Part shown: one piece after another, positions 9,074 through 17,101 of the stretch
Numbering within the stretch: position 1 is the first letter of the stretch
Layout: the number at the start of each line of letters is the position of its first letter
Assembly: GCA_964346815.1 (NCBI GenBank)
Contig: CAYFWF010000059.1
Location: 1 to 64,000, forward strand
DNA from: CAYFWF01 sp964346815
Lineage (GTDB): Bacteria; Acidobacteriota; Aminicenantia; Aminicenantales; Aminicenantaceae
Direction: 5' to 3'
Length of the DNA: 64,000 nucleotides
Position numbers and translations under genes: made by a program
Notes under the pieces: generated by a model
The model's input: the letters and a program-made list of their open reading frames with translations, nothing else
Databases searched by the model: none
Told to the model about the DNA's origin: nothing

Positions 9074-9826
9074 ATGATCGTCAAGGAGATTCACGCCAAG
9101 AGCATCCTGAACAAATCGAAAATCTTCGACTACTGCCTCAATTCCTACACCGGCTGTCAGATGAACTGCAGATACTGCTACGCCCGCCTGTTCATGCGGC
9201 GTTACTCAGGCCACACAGAATCCTGGGGTGAATTCGTGGATGTAAAGGTGAATGCTCCCTCACTCCTCCGGAAACAGCTCGAAAAAGCAAAAATAGGAAC
9301 GGTCTGGGTTTCCTCGGTCTGTGACCCTTACCAGCCTCTCGAGGCGAAGTACAAGCTCACCAGGCAGTGTCTGAAGGAACTCCTGGAAAAGCAATTTCCA
9401 GTCAATGTCCAGACGAAATCAAAGCTAGTACTCAGGGATATGGATCTGTTTTTACGATTTAAAGTCATCGATGTGGGTTTTACCATCGCCACGGATGATG
9501 AGAAAGTGGCTCGACTCTTCGAACCCATGGCCTCTCCAATAAAAGATAGAATAGACGCATTGGGACGGATGCATGATGCAGGAATCCAAACCTTTGCCTT
9601 TATCGGACCTCTTCTCCCTGGAAATCCTGAGAAGCTCGTGGGTGAATTGGAGGGAAAAGTCGACTATGTGTACATCGACAGGATGAATTATGTTAGCACC
9701 ATCCGGGGATTCTATCGCCATCTGGGATTAAAAAAATATTTGACCGATGATTTTTTCCATAAGAAAAAGGACCAGCTTGTTCGAGAATTGGAAAGAAGGC
9801 GAATGCCTTTCGAGGTTTTCTTTTAG
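9074..9826 (+). CDS. SPL family radical SAM protein
   Basis: Predicted cytoplasmic radical SAM enzyme of the COG1533 group related to spore photoproduct lyase. The [4Fe-4S]-binding motif is TGCQMNCRYCYAR (Cys-x3-Cys-x2-Cys, near residues 33-40). The family signatures VWVSSVCDPYQPLE and VQTKSKLVLRDMD follow, and IATDDEKVARLFEP continues the TIM-barrel core. The 250-residue length fits the short members found outside spore formers. Their reaction is not established, so a DNA-repair role should not be assumed. It stands 194 bases downstream of the zinc-ribbon gene and may have its own promoter. Confidence 0.87.
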   Translation: MIVKEIHAKSILNKSKIFDYCLNSYTGCQMNCRYCYARLFMRRYSGHTESWGEFVDVKVNAPSLLRKQLEKAKIGTVWVSSVCDPYQPLEAKYKLTRQCLKELLEKQFPVNVQTKSKLVLRDMDLFLRFKVIDVGFTIATDDEKVARLFEPMASPIKDRIDALGRMHDAGIQTFAFIGPLLPGNPEKLVGELEGKVDYVYIDRMNYVSTIRGFYRHLGLKKYLTDDFFHKKKDQLVRELERRRMPFEVFF

Positions 9827-9873
9827 GAAGAAAAGGCAAACCGCACATAAATGATACGAAAGGTTGAAGGAAG

Positions 9874-11289
9874 ATGAAAAAACGATATGTTTTCATGCTC
9901 AAAATCCTCGTCATATTTTTTTCTCTTAGGGTCTTGTCGTCCGGACAGGATCCCCAACCTCCGCCAAACCAGTCAGCTGAACTGACCATCAAGGATGGAC
10001 AAATCTCGATGGAATACGAGGGCAAACCGCTCTTTAGGGCCGAAATTCAAGCCTCGGGGAAAAAATTCAGGGTGAACAGAGTTACCGAGATGAGTAAGGG
10101 GTGCATGACTCAGCTCGTGATCCTGACATCACAGAGTTTTAGGGACGAGATCGAGGTCACCGGAACCATTGCAGGAAGCCATGAATCCTTTCCCTGCGAG
10201 GCAGATAGAAGAGATCATGGGATAGCCATAGTCCGTCACTTCTACGGCCCGAGCCACAGCTTACTGAACCGGGGAGTTTATGACCGGAACCGGGATTGGG
10301 TTCTTTCGGTAGATCACAACCCTGAAGTCAGGATCATGCCTAGAGAGGAGAGCTCAGGAAGACGCACCTATGACATCTCCATTCGCGGGCCAGAAATCAT
10401 CATCCGATTCCGGCCTCTCTTCTACCAGAGGCATCGAGGTCTTGAATACTTCGAGCCCTGGCGCTACACAGTTTGGCCAGACCCCGTGGTAGGTTGGTGT
10501 TCCTGGTTTGCCTATTTTACAGATATAAGCGAAGAGAACATCAAGAAAACCGCTGATGTTCTTTCCGAGGTCCTCTTGCCTTATGGGTACGAATATCTTC
10601 AGATCGACGACGGCTACCAGAGAGCAGAGGGGCTTCCGGAATTCTGGGTTCAGCCCAACCAGAAATTTCCAGGGGGGGGCTGAAACATCTGGCAGAATAC
10701 ATAAAGAGCAAAGGTTTAAAGCCGGCATCTGGACCAATGTATCCTTCGATCAGGAAGAATTTGCCCAGAAAAACAAAGAATTTTTTCTCAAGGAGATAGG
10801 AAAGGAGCATTTTATGCTGGGGAGTCGGGGGATCCGGCCCAAGCTGATCGGCATCATCGATGGCTGTCGGATTCGGACAGGGAATATTACGTCTTCGAAT
10901 TTTGGTCGAAACGGTTGATAGGAAACTTTTGCGGAAGTTTTCCTCCCGGAAAAATCGATCCGAAATACAACTGCCAGCTTTTCTGTATTCGAGAGAGACT
11001 GGACCACCCCCAGGTCATGGCCACGAATCGACACATCACCTGCGGTGCTTATGACCTCGAAGATGTCCGCTGGGCTAACAACACCTTATCCGGGAAAAGC
11101 AGGCTGGTCGGTAATGACAGCTACGTTCTCTATCTAACCGAACCATCGGGATTTGCTTTCAAAAACGCTTGGTGTGAAGGAGCCGAGATCTCAAATATCC
11201 AAAAAAAGGGAGGTTTGATGCAGGTTACAATCCTCTCCAAAATCGATGCCACCATCTCCTGGAAAGTCGAATTCGAGACCGCCCGCTGA
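9874..11289 (+). pseudogene. GH36-like alpha-galactosidase, decayed (frameshifts and internal deletions)
   Basis: The start is intact: GGAAG before ATG 9874, a signal peptide, then WPDPVVGWCSWFAYF and YGYEYLQIDDGYQ, which resemble GH36/GH27-type glycoside hydrolases. The frame breaks at a run of eight G (10672-10679); the protein continues in another frame as GGLKHLAEYIKSKGLKP, then shifts again at 10724-10725 into GIWTNVSFDQEEFAQ. Segments resembling FMLGSRGIRPKLIGIIDGCRI and EYYVFEFWSKRLIGNF follow almost directly, although from memory of the family they lie far apart, so about 80 and 150 residues seem deleted. The C-terminal beta-domain (10915-11289) is intact. At least three frame changes make a functional enzyme unlikely. 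Confidence 0.8.
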
Positions 11290-11373
11290 TGGTTTTCAAA
11301 ACCTGGATTGCCCGTTAGAAAAGGCTCTTCCGCAGACTGAGTAGAGCGAAATTCTCCAGGTGCTGCTAAAATC

Positions 11374-13041
11374 TTAAAAATCTAGAACGATTTCCTCAAT
11401 CCGATGCAGACCCGATTGCACATCCTGATTGAGGTTGACCCGGATCACCCGACGATCCCGCTGTCGCAGGGCTTCCAAATCTCCTTGCGCCTGGGCCTGG
11501 ATCAGAGCTCCGAAAGTGAAATCTGTTTCTGGGACAGCGAGATTCTGCTCTGGCTCGTCGATGAGCTGGAGAAAGAGCCCGGAGTTTGGACCCCCCTTGT
11601 GGAGCTGCCCCGTCGAATGGAGAAAGCGGGGACCATAGCCCAAAGTGGTCGCCAGCCGGGTCTTTTTCAAAAGTGCGTGCCTTATGGACTGGAGGGCTTC
11701 TGTGACCGATGGATTTGGAGCTAGGTAAGCCTGGATTCCGAAGTAATCCCCTTCCTGAGCCTGGCTGATCCAGCTCTCCAATTCTTGTTCCAGTATTGCC
11801 CTGTCGTTGATTCCGATCCCCTCTCCCCGCCGGTCTCTATCTTCATCGGCTGGTCTCCCGCTCATGGATTGTTTTGCCAACTCTTTAGCAAGTTGAACAT
11901 CGGGCTGATTGAAGGGATGGATCCCCAAAATCGCTCCTGCCGAGGGAACAGCCACCTCCCACCGAAAGATTTCCAAGCCAAGGTCATACCTGTCATCCAG
12001 CCATATCCGAACGGCTGGGTGTCCTAATTTTCCTAGATCCTCTAAAAGACCCTCCAGGCTTCGAGTATCTTCTCCTCGCCCAAACAATCCGATAAACACT
12101 CTATCCCGGCTGTATTCTTCGGCAGCAGTAACCGGCTCATCGGCAATTGGAACAAGTCCTTTTCCGCTTTTTCCGGTACTTTCGGCAATGAGTTGCTCCA
12201 GCCAGTCGGGAAAACCCCCGAGGCCCGGAGAAGTCAGGAAGGTCAGCTTATCCCTCTCCCCAGCCATTTCTCCCAGGACTGCTCCCAGAAGAAATCCTGA
12301 GGCGTTACCAGGATCCAGATGAGAGGCATTCTTTTCTGCTGCCGCACAGCCTGATTCGAGGAGGCGCTGGATATCCACACCAATGAGTGCGGCAGGAATG
12401 AGTCCGAACACGGTGAACGCGGAATAACGGCCTCCTACATCTGTCGGAGCTCGAAAGACGGCACGAAATTCCCGTTCGAGTGCAACTTTATCCAAGGGGG
12501 AATCTGGGTCTGTGATGGCCACGAAGTTCTGTCCTGGACGAATATCCGACTCATCCATCCGCTTCCAGAAATAGCGAAAAAGGGATAGGGTTTCGAGGGT
12601 AGTTCCAGATTTACTCGAGACAAGGAACAGTGCTTTAGATATGTCCACCCGCTCTTCCAGACTCCGGACAGCATCGGGGTGCGTGGTATCCAAAACCATC
12701 AGTTCTGGATAGCCCGGTGTATTCCCGAAGGATCTTTGGAAAACATCTGGAGCAAGACTCGAACCACCCATGCCTAAGAGAACGACATAGACTATTCTCT
12801 CCGATCTTATCCTTTCGGCAAAGCGAGTGAGATCGTCGATTTTTTTTTGCATCATCTCGGGAAGATGCAGCCATCCCATACGGTCCACGATTTCAGGTTC
12901 CTTTTCTGGAAACCAAAGGGTCGGATCTTTGGCCCAAAACCTGCGGATGAAATCCTGGTCACGCCAGGTTTGAACACGGTTTTCCACCGCCCGTTCATAA
13001 GGCCCGAGCTGAAAAGCCAGTTTATTCTGAATTTCTTTCAT
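11374..13041 (-). CDS. pgi: Glucose-6-phosphate isomerase
   Basis: Interconverts glucose-6-phosphate and fructose-6-phosphate in the cytoplasm. The 555-residue product has SIS-fold signatures: VVLLGMGGSSLAPDVF, LFLVSSKSGTTLETL (phosphosugar-binding SxSGTT), TDVGGRYSAFTVFG and the C-terminal YGPRFLHSTGQLHKGGPNSG with the catalytic His region. It looks like the isomerase half of the bifunctional transaldolase/isomerase type, but no transaldolase domain is attached. I chose ATG 13041, preceded by AGAAGGGAG at good spacing; the frame extends upstream to a TTG at 13062. It converges on the decayed GH36-like gene with 84 bases between. Confidence 0.92.
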   Translation of the reverse strand: MKEIQNKLAFQLGPYERAVENRVQTWRDQDFIRRFWAKDPTLWFPEKEPEIVDRMGWLHLPEMMQKKIDDLTRFAERIRSERIVYVVLLGMGGSSLAPDVFQRSFGNTPGYPELMVLDTTHPDAVRSLEERVDISKALFLVSSKSGTTLETLSLFRYFWKRMDESDIRPGQNFVAITDPDSPLDKVALEREFRAVFRAPTDVGGRYSAFTVFGLIPAALIGVDIQRLLESGCAAAEKNASHLDPGNASGFLLGAVLGEMAGERDKLTFLTSPGLGGFPDWLEQLIAESTGKSGKGLVPIADEPVTAAEEYSRDRVFIGLFGRGEDTRSLEGLLEDLGKLGHPAVRIWLDDRYDLGLEIFRWEVAVPSAGAILGIHPFNQPDVQLAKELAKQSMSGRPADEDRDRRGEGIGINDRAILEQELESWISQAQEGDYFGIQAYLAPNPSVTEALQSIRHALLKKTRLATTLGYGPRFLHSTGQLHKGGPNSGLFLQLIDEPEQNLAVPETDFTFGALIQAQAQGDLEALRQRDRRVIRVNLNQDVQSGLHRIEEIVLDF

Positions 13042-13255
13042 CAGCACACTCCCTTCTAACAATCCGAACTCCCAAATACAACCTTTTCTCTACGTCGCAG
13101 AGATGAGCTCGCCGAGCATTTAAAATTCAAGAACATCCGATGGCTAAAATAATACCATAAGTGAAAATCAAAAAAAGCAGTTCATATCATCGATGGTTCT
13201 ATTTCTCTCTGAGGCCAATTCCGCCGAACTCTTGAACAAAAGAGGCTGGTAAAGG

Positions 13256-13912
13256 TCATTCCACATATGATTTGCGCTGTTCGTAGATCCAGATGCTGAG
13301 CGCCATCAAACCGAGGCTGAGCAACAACAAGCCGATTGCACCTGCGGAAGTCTCAAAAAACTCGGAGAGCGCCTTGAAGATTTTGTCAGATTCTCTTCTT
13401 GGGTTGGTGGCAAAATAGACAAACGGCCCTCCCAAAATCCCGAACAGAATGGCGATCCATTTCAGGGCCAATCCAGAACCCTTGTCTTTAACACAAAAGG
13501 TCAGGTCTTGACCCAAATCCATACATGCGACCATTATGAACATCGACCCGGTCCTGGTGAGAATCCACCACAGATAGTCGAGGCCCACATGGCCCTGACG
13601 ATTCAACAAGGAACTCAGGTAAAGCGAAACCATCAAACTCAACCAGTAAGCCACAAATACCGGGTAGCGCAGGATTCCAAGCTGTCTTAAAGCTACAGGC
13701 AGAGCAGAAAAAAATCTGACCCTCTTGGTCTTGACCTCCTCAATACCGGCCACGATTCCGATCATCACAACAGAGAAAAACATGAGGCTGGATAGAATTT
13801 CTGCAAAGCCTGGCCGGATCGAGTTTATTACGACAGCAACAGATATCACGCTGTATAAAACAATAAATAAGACTCTGTTATAGGCGATATCCGCTTTGAT
13901 CATTCTCCACAT
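13256..13912 (-). CDS. ABC-2-like membrane permease subunit (third of three)
   Basis: A 218-residue integral membrane protein with about six hydrophobic segments and no extramembrane domain. It begins MWRMIKADIAYNRVLF, a pattern shared with the two preceding genes (MWRILKAEISYDR and VWRLLKAEIVYN), and ends with EQRKSYVE, like FMKRKSYVES in the second. The three are therefore paralogues arising by tandem duplication. Together with the upstream ATPase they probably form an export-type ABC transporter. Substrate unknown. It ends the operon, 54 bases after the second permease, with GGAGAGCAAG before ATG. Confidence 0.72.
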   Translation of the reverse strand: MWRMIKADIAYNRVLFIVLYSVISVAVVINSIRPGFAEILSSLMFFSVVMIGIVAGIEEVKTKRVRFFSALPVALRQLGILRYPVFVAYWLSLMVSLYLSSLLNRQGHVGLDYLWWILTRTGSMFIMVACMDLGQDLTFCVKDKGSGLALKWIAILFGILGGPFVYFATNPRRESDKIFKALSEFFETSAGAIGLLLLSLGLMALSIWIYEQRKSYVE

Positions 13913-13966
13913 CTTGCTCTCCTTTCAATATTCAAATGTGACCGATTGAAATTGTCTTTGCTCTGT

Positions 13967-14647
13967 TCACGATTCAACATAGGATTTTCTTTTCATAAAA
14001 ACGATTAAACTCACCACGGAAAGAAAAACGCCGAAAAGGAGGAATCCAGCAGGAGACTCCAGTAATCCGGCGAGGAATCTCTGGGCAGGCGTGTTCTCTC
14101 CGAACAGTCCGAAAAAATTGGTTATTATATAGAAAGGCAAAAGGGCCCCGATATAGACTAAAACCCATAATAAAAAGACAAAGGCTCTCTGGTGTATCTT
14201 GGTGAGGGTCATTCTCAAATCGCGATAAAGAAGAATCACGGCATTGACGATCAGAACAAAACCGGTCAAGGTGAGTATGTGCAGGGGGGAAGGCAAGGTG
14301 AGCGGATCCCTTACAAACGGCTGTACAACGAGAGCGCTCAGGAATAACAAGAGATAAATGCACAGCAAAACAATAATGGGGTAAAGCAGGTGTGTAATCC
14401 CAATTTGCCACAGCTTGGCTGGCAGCAAAACGTGCAGATGATCTCTCTTTTGAATCACTCGTTTTTTTTCTCCGGCATACACGGCTGACAAGGATAAAAT
14501 CATTATCATCAACAGCGTCATAGGAATTCGGTTCCGTTCCCATTTGACGCCAAACCAGATGGTCAAAAAAACAGCCGCACAAAAGACAAAGAATACAAAT
14601 ACTCTCAGCCTGTCGTAGCTGATCTCTGCCTTAAGAATGCGCCACAT
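13967..14647 (-). CDS. ABC-2-like membrane permease subunit (second of three)
   Basis: A 226-residue membrane protein starting MWRILKAEISYDRLRVFVFF, with roughly six transmembrane helices and a C-terminal FMKRKSYVES matching the end of the third permease. AAGGGAGAAG precedes the ATG. It lies 60 bases after the first permease and 54 before the third. Homology to its neighbours rather than a known family supports the call; it may pair with either paralogue or form an alternative transporter with the same ATPase. Confidence 0.72.
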   Translation of the reverse strand: MWRILKAEISYDRLRVFVFFVFCAAVFLTIWFGVKWERNRIPMTLLMIMILSLSAVYAGEKKRVIQKRDHLHVLLPAKLWQIGITHLLYPIIVLLCIYLLLFLSALVVQPFVRDPLTLPSPLHILTLTGFVLIVNAVILLYRDLRMTLTKIHQRAFVFLLWVLVYIGALLPFYIITNFFGLFGENTPAQRFLAGLLESPAGFLLFGVFLSVVSLIVFMKRKSYVES

Positions 14648-14707
14648 ATGTACTTCTCCCTTTGCTCCTTCCTTTGAATTCTTTTCCGCTGCACCTGTTT
14701 CTCATTT

Positions 14708-15376
14708 TCACCCCCCATATGACTTAGCCCTGGATAAAGATATCATCAGAATCGATGATCCAAGACCCAGAATCAACCACACCAGAGCACTTATCGGTGA
14801 TCGGAATGTCCAGGATAATAAATTGTCAACCAGGTGGGAATCCTGCTTTCCCTGGTAAGTGTGCACGGTTCCTGCTGCAACGACGAACCCAAACAGAAGG
14901 ATGAGGCCCATTTGCAAAATATTCAATCCGGCCGATTCCTTAAACCAACTCATAAAAGCAATCAAAGAATACACAAAAAAGGAGACGCCGGTCAGAACAC
15001 CGAGTGCAAGAAACACAGAAAGACCCAACGAAAAATATTTCGATATTCCGATCCACAGGAAAAACAGGGCAAGAATAGCCAGCCAGTAAATCAAGTGCAA
15101 TAATAGATGGACCTTTCCGATTCGTCTTATCGAAACTGGAAGACACGCAAGCTGTCGTGGTCTTTTCTCTTTGGCCCAAGGAGTTGCCAGAAGGGCCATG
15201 ACAAAGAAGAAATAGGCCAAGGATAGATAAATAAATCCCGTATTCATGTTTGCCAGTGTCTGGCGAAAAATCATCGGATAAAAATGCAGTCCGAGAAATC
15301 CCACGAGAGAGGTGAGCAGAATGGAGCTGAATACCGGAGTATTGTAGACAATCTCAGCCTTAAGCAGGCGCCACAC
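14708..15376 (-). CDS. ABC-2-like membrane permease subunit (first of three)
   Basis: A 222-residue membrane protein. I place the start at GTG 15376, where the product reads VWRLLKAEIVYN in register with the two paralogues and the strong ribosome binding site AAAGGAGG sits 5 bases upstream; the open frame extends to 15406 without such support. The gene therefore overlaps the last 17 bases of the ATPase gene, which suggests translational coupling. About six hydrophobic helices; ends SLSRAKSYGG, again echoing the paralogues' KSYVE end. Confidence 0.74.
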   Translation of the reverse strand: MWRLLKAEIVYNTPVFSSILLTSLVGFLGLHFYPMIFRQTLANMNTGFIYLSLAYFFFVMALLATPWAKEKRPRQLACLPVSIRRIGKVHLLLHLIYWLAILALFFLWIGISKYFSLGLSVFLALGVLTGVSFFVYSLIAFMSWFKESAGLNILQMGLILLFGFVVAAGTVHTYQGKQDSHLVDNLLSWTFRSPISALVWLILGLGSSILMISLSRAKSYGG

Positions 15377-16244
15377 CCTTGCCTCCTTTGAGGATTTGAA
15401 CGGCAATCTCCTCGATGCTCATGCGCATATCCTGGACATTTTCAGCGCCCAGTTCTTTGAGTTGACGCAGGGTCACTTCGAAATCAGAGGAGATGATCTG
15501 ATGATCGTCTCCCTCTCTACGATGGGTTACAACCGACTTGAGGGGGACATCTCCTTTAGCAAGACGAAAAGTCATCTTTCTCCAACGATCGTTCAAATCT
15601 TCTTTGGGTGTACGGAACCAGATTTGTCCGTTATCGATGAATGCCAGTTCGTCTGCGAGTCGGCTGATTTCCGGAAGAATATGAGTGGTGTAAAAGATGG
15701 CCCGATCTCCTGTCTCGAGGATCTCAAACAGTACATCCAGCACTTCCGTTCTTACGACCGGATCGATACCTGAGGTAGGTTCATCCAGCAGGAGCAGTTT
15801 GGGTGAGTGTGCGAGAGCTGAAACCAAGGAAAGCTTCACCCTGTTGCCTGTCGATAAATCCTTTGCTCGTTTTTCCAAAGGCAGTTGAAAGCGTTCGGCA
15901 AGCTCAGAGGCTTTCTGATGCGACCAGGCAGGATAGAACTGAGAAAGGAAACGAAGGTTTTGTGCGGCTGTCCACCTTTCGTAAAAAACATGAACATCAC
16001 CCACATAACCGATATCCAGTTTCCATTCCGGCTTGTTGAGACCGTTGAGGCGCCCGAAGATCCTCATTTCTCCTGAATCCGCTCGCAAAAGCCCCACCAG
16101 ACATTGAATTGACGTAGTCTTGCCCGCTCCGTTAGGACCGACTAGACCGAGGACAGTACCAGGTTCCAGTTCCAGGTTAATCGGACCGAGTTTGAAATCC
16201 GGGAATGTCTTTACAACATCTTTGTATTGGAAAGCTTTTTCCAT
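15360..16244 (-). CDS. ABC transporter ATP-binding protein
   Basis: Energises the adjacent permeases. Walker A is GLVGPNGAGKTTS (about residues 33-45), the signature loop is LSTGNRVKLSLVSAL (LSTGN replacing the common LSGGQ), Walker B is LLLLDEPTSGIDP, and the H-loop is YTTHILPEI. A C-terminal extension of about 70 residues follows the nucleotide-binding domain, as in multidrug-type or YtrB-like exporters. GAGGAGGAAAATC precedes the ATG. It follows the GntR regulator by 27 bases and overlaps the first permease. Clusters of this layout (GntR of the YtrA type, ATPase, permeases) usually respond to cell-wall-active compounds, which is a family-level expectation only. Confidence 0.9.
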   Translation of the reverse strand: MEKAFQYKDVVKTFPDFKLGPINLELEPGTVLGLVGPNGAGKTTSIQCLVGLLRADSGEMRIFGRLNGLNKPEWKLDIGYVGDVHVFYERWTAAQNLRFLSQFYPAWSHQKASELAERFQLPLEKRAKDLSTGNRVKLSLVSALAHSPKLLLLDEPTSGIDPVVRTEVLDVLFEILETGDRAIFYTTHILPEISRLADELAFIDNGQIWFRTPKEDLNDRWRKMTFRLAKGDVPLKSVVTHRREGDDHQIISSDFEVTLRQLKELGAENVQDMRMSIEEIAVQILKGGKGVAPA

Positions 16245-16271
16245 GATTTTCCTCCTCGAGAATTCATTCGA

Positions 16272-16646
16272 TCAAACCCCTTTCAAAATATTCTGTATCA
16301 CTTTGTTTATTTCCTCTTCACCCAGACCTTCGGCAAGTGCAGCCTTGATCCTGGGCTCTAAAATCTCTCGAAGCCTCTCTTTGGCCATCGCCTTCCTCGT
16401 CTCCTCGGATAATTCGGTCACAAAAAAACCCTTTCCTCGCCTCGAATGAATGAGGCCCGCATGCTCCAGGGCTTCATAGGCACGCTGCACTGTGATGACG
16501 CTTACGTGCTGCTCTCTGGCCAGCCTCCGGATCGATGGCAAATCAGAGCCGGCAGTTAGCTCTCCAGCCAGAATCTTGGCCCGGATTTGCCGTACGATCT
16601 GGCTCTGCAATGGCTCGTTCGAGAGATCAGTTAAATGGAGAAGCAT
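16272..16646 (-). CDS. GntR family transcriptional regulator, YtrA-like
   Basis: A 124-residue DNA-binding protein. The winged helix is LQSQIVRQIRAKILAGEL, LPSIRRLAREQHVSVITV and QRAYEALEHAGLIHSRRG; only about 50 residues follow, the short C-terminus that marks the YtrA subgroup. I chose ATG 16646 because the family normally begins just before the first helix; the open frame upstream to 16790 encodes a Glu/Val repeat from a DNA microsatellite and is implausible. It is first in an operon with an ABC ATPase and three permeases. A perfect palindrome in the promoter at 16874-16896 is the probable autoregulatory operator. Confidence 0.87.
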   Translation of the reverse strand: MLLHLTDLSNEPLQSQIVRQIRAKILAGELTAGSDLPSIRRLAREQHVSVITVQRAYEALEHAGLIHSRRGKGFFVTELSEETRKAMAKERLREILEPRIKAALAEGLGEEEINKVIQNILKGV

Positions 16647-16756
16647 GACTATCCTAAGAAAAAAAGCATAATAAAGATCAAAACAATGATGAGGATCAAG
16701 ATTTTTGACCTGACAAAACCTTTTGTCGTGCGCATCTTCACACCCCTTTTCTCCAA

Positions 16757-16780
16757 CCTCTACCTCTACCTCTACCTCTG
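16757..16780. repeat. Hexanucleotide tandem repeat CCTCTA x4
   Basis: Four tandem units (the last with G for the final A) lie in the predicted 5' untranslated region of the GntR-ABC operon. On the coding strand this is a GAGGTA repeat, each unit resembling a Shine-Dalgarno sequence, and it is the source of the spurious Glu/Val extension of the regulator frame. Copy-number variation here could alter expression; that is inference. Confidence 0.8.
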
Positions 16781-16873
16781 CCCCTATCATTACACTTACA
16801 CTGACTTTGCTCTCTGGCTCTTGTCTTTGATCCGATCAATCTCCTCATTGTTCGAAAATTTTTCTTGTCATTA

Positions 16874-16896
16874 CTGTATATATACTATATATACAG
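16874..16896. promoter_or_regulatory. Perfect 23-bp palindrome, probable GntR operator
   Basis: Two 11-bp arms, CTGTATATATA and TATATATACAG, are separated by one base. The palindrome contains the -10 element of the promoter reading toward the GntR-ABC operon, the expected place for an autorepressor. YtrA-type GntR proteins commonly bind such symmetrical AT-rich sites upstream of their own gene. Confidence 0.8.
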
Positions 16897-16916
16897 TCAG
16901 AACGACAATTTGTCAA
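16888..16916 (-). promoter_or_regulatory. Sigma-70 promoter of the GntR-ABC operon
   Basis: Read on the minus strand: -35 TTGACA (16911-16916), a 17-base spacer and -10 TATATA (16888-16893). The -35 is a full consensus match and the spacing is optimal. The start codon is at 16646, so the leader would be about 230 bases and includes the hexanucleotide repeat. The region 16647-17101 holds no other gene that I can see. Confidence 0.75.
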
Positions 16917-17101
16917 GTCTTTTTTTTAAAAAATAACAAATGTTTCTTAGGGATGGATTCAACAACGAAAATCCAGGATGGGAAAGAGTCCTTTTCTCAG
17001 TACGGAATTTTCCTGAAAACGAGAAGTCCAAAACTGTTTGATAATTTTCTTTCCATCGGTTTTAATAAATCCCTTAGGCATTTTTAAACGGAGGGACAAG
17101 A

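Noticed and set aside
16647..16790. N-terminal extension of the GntR regulator.
   Set aside because: It would translate the GAGGTA microsatellite into Glu/Val repeats and precede the normal family start; the ATG at 16646 fits the domain.
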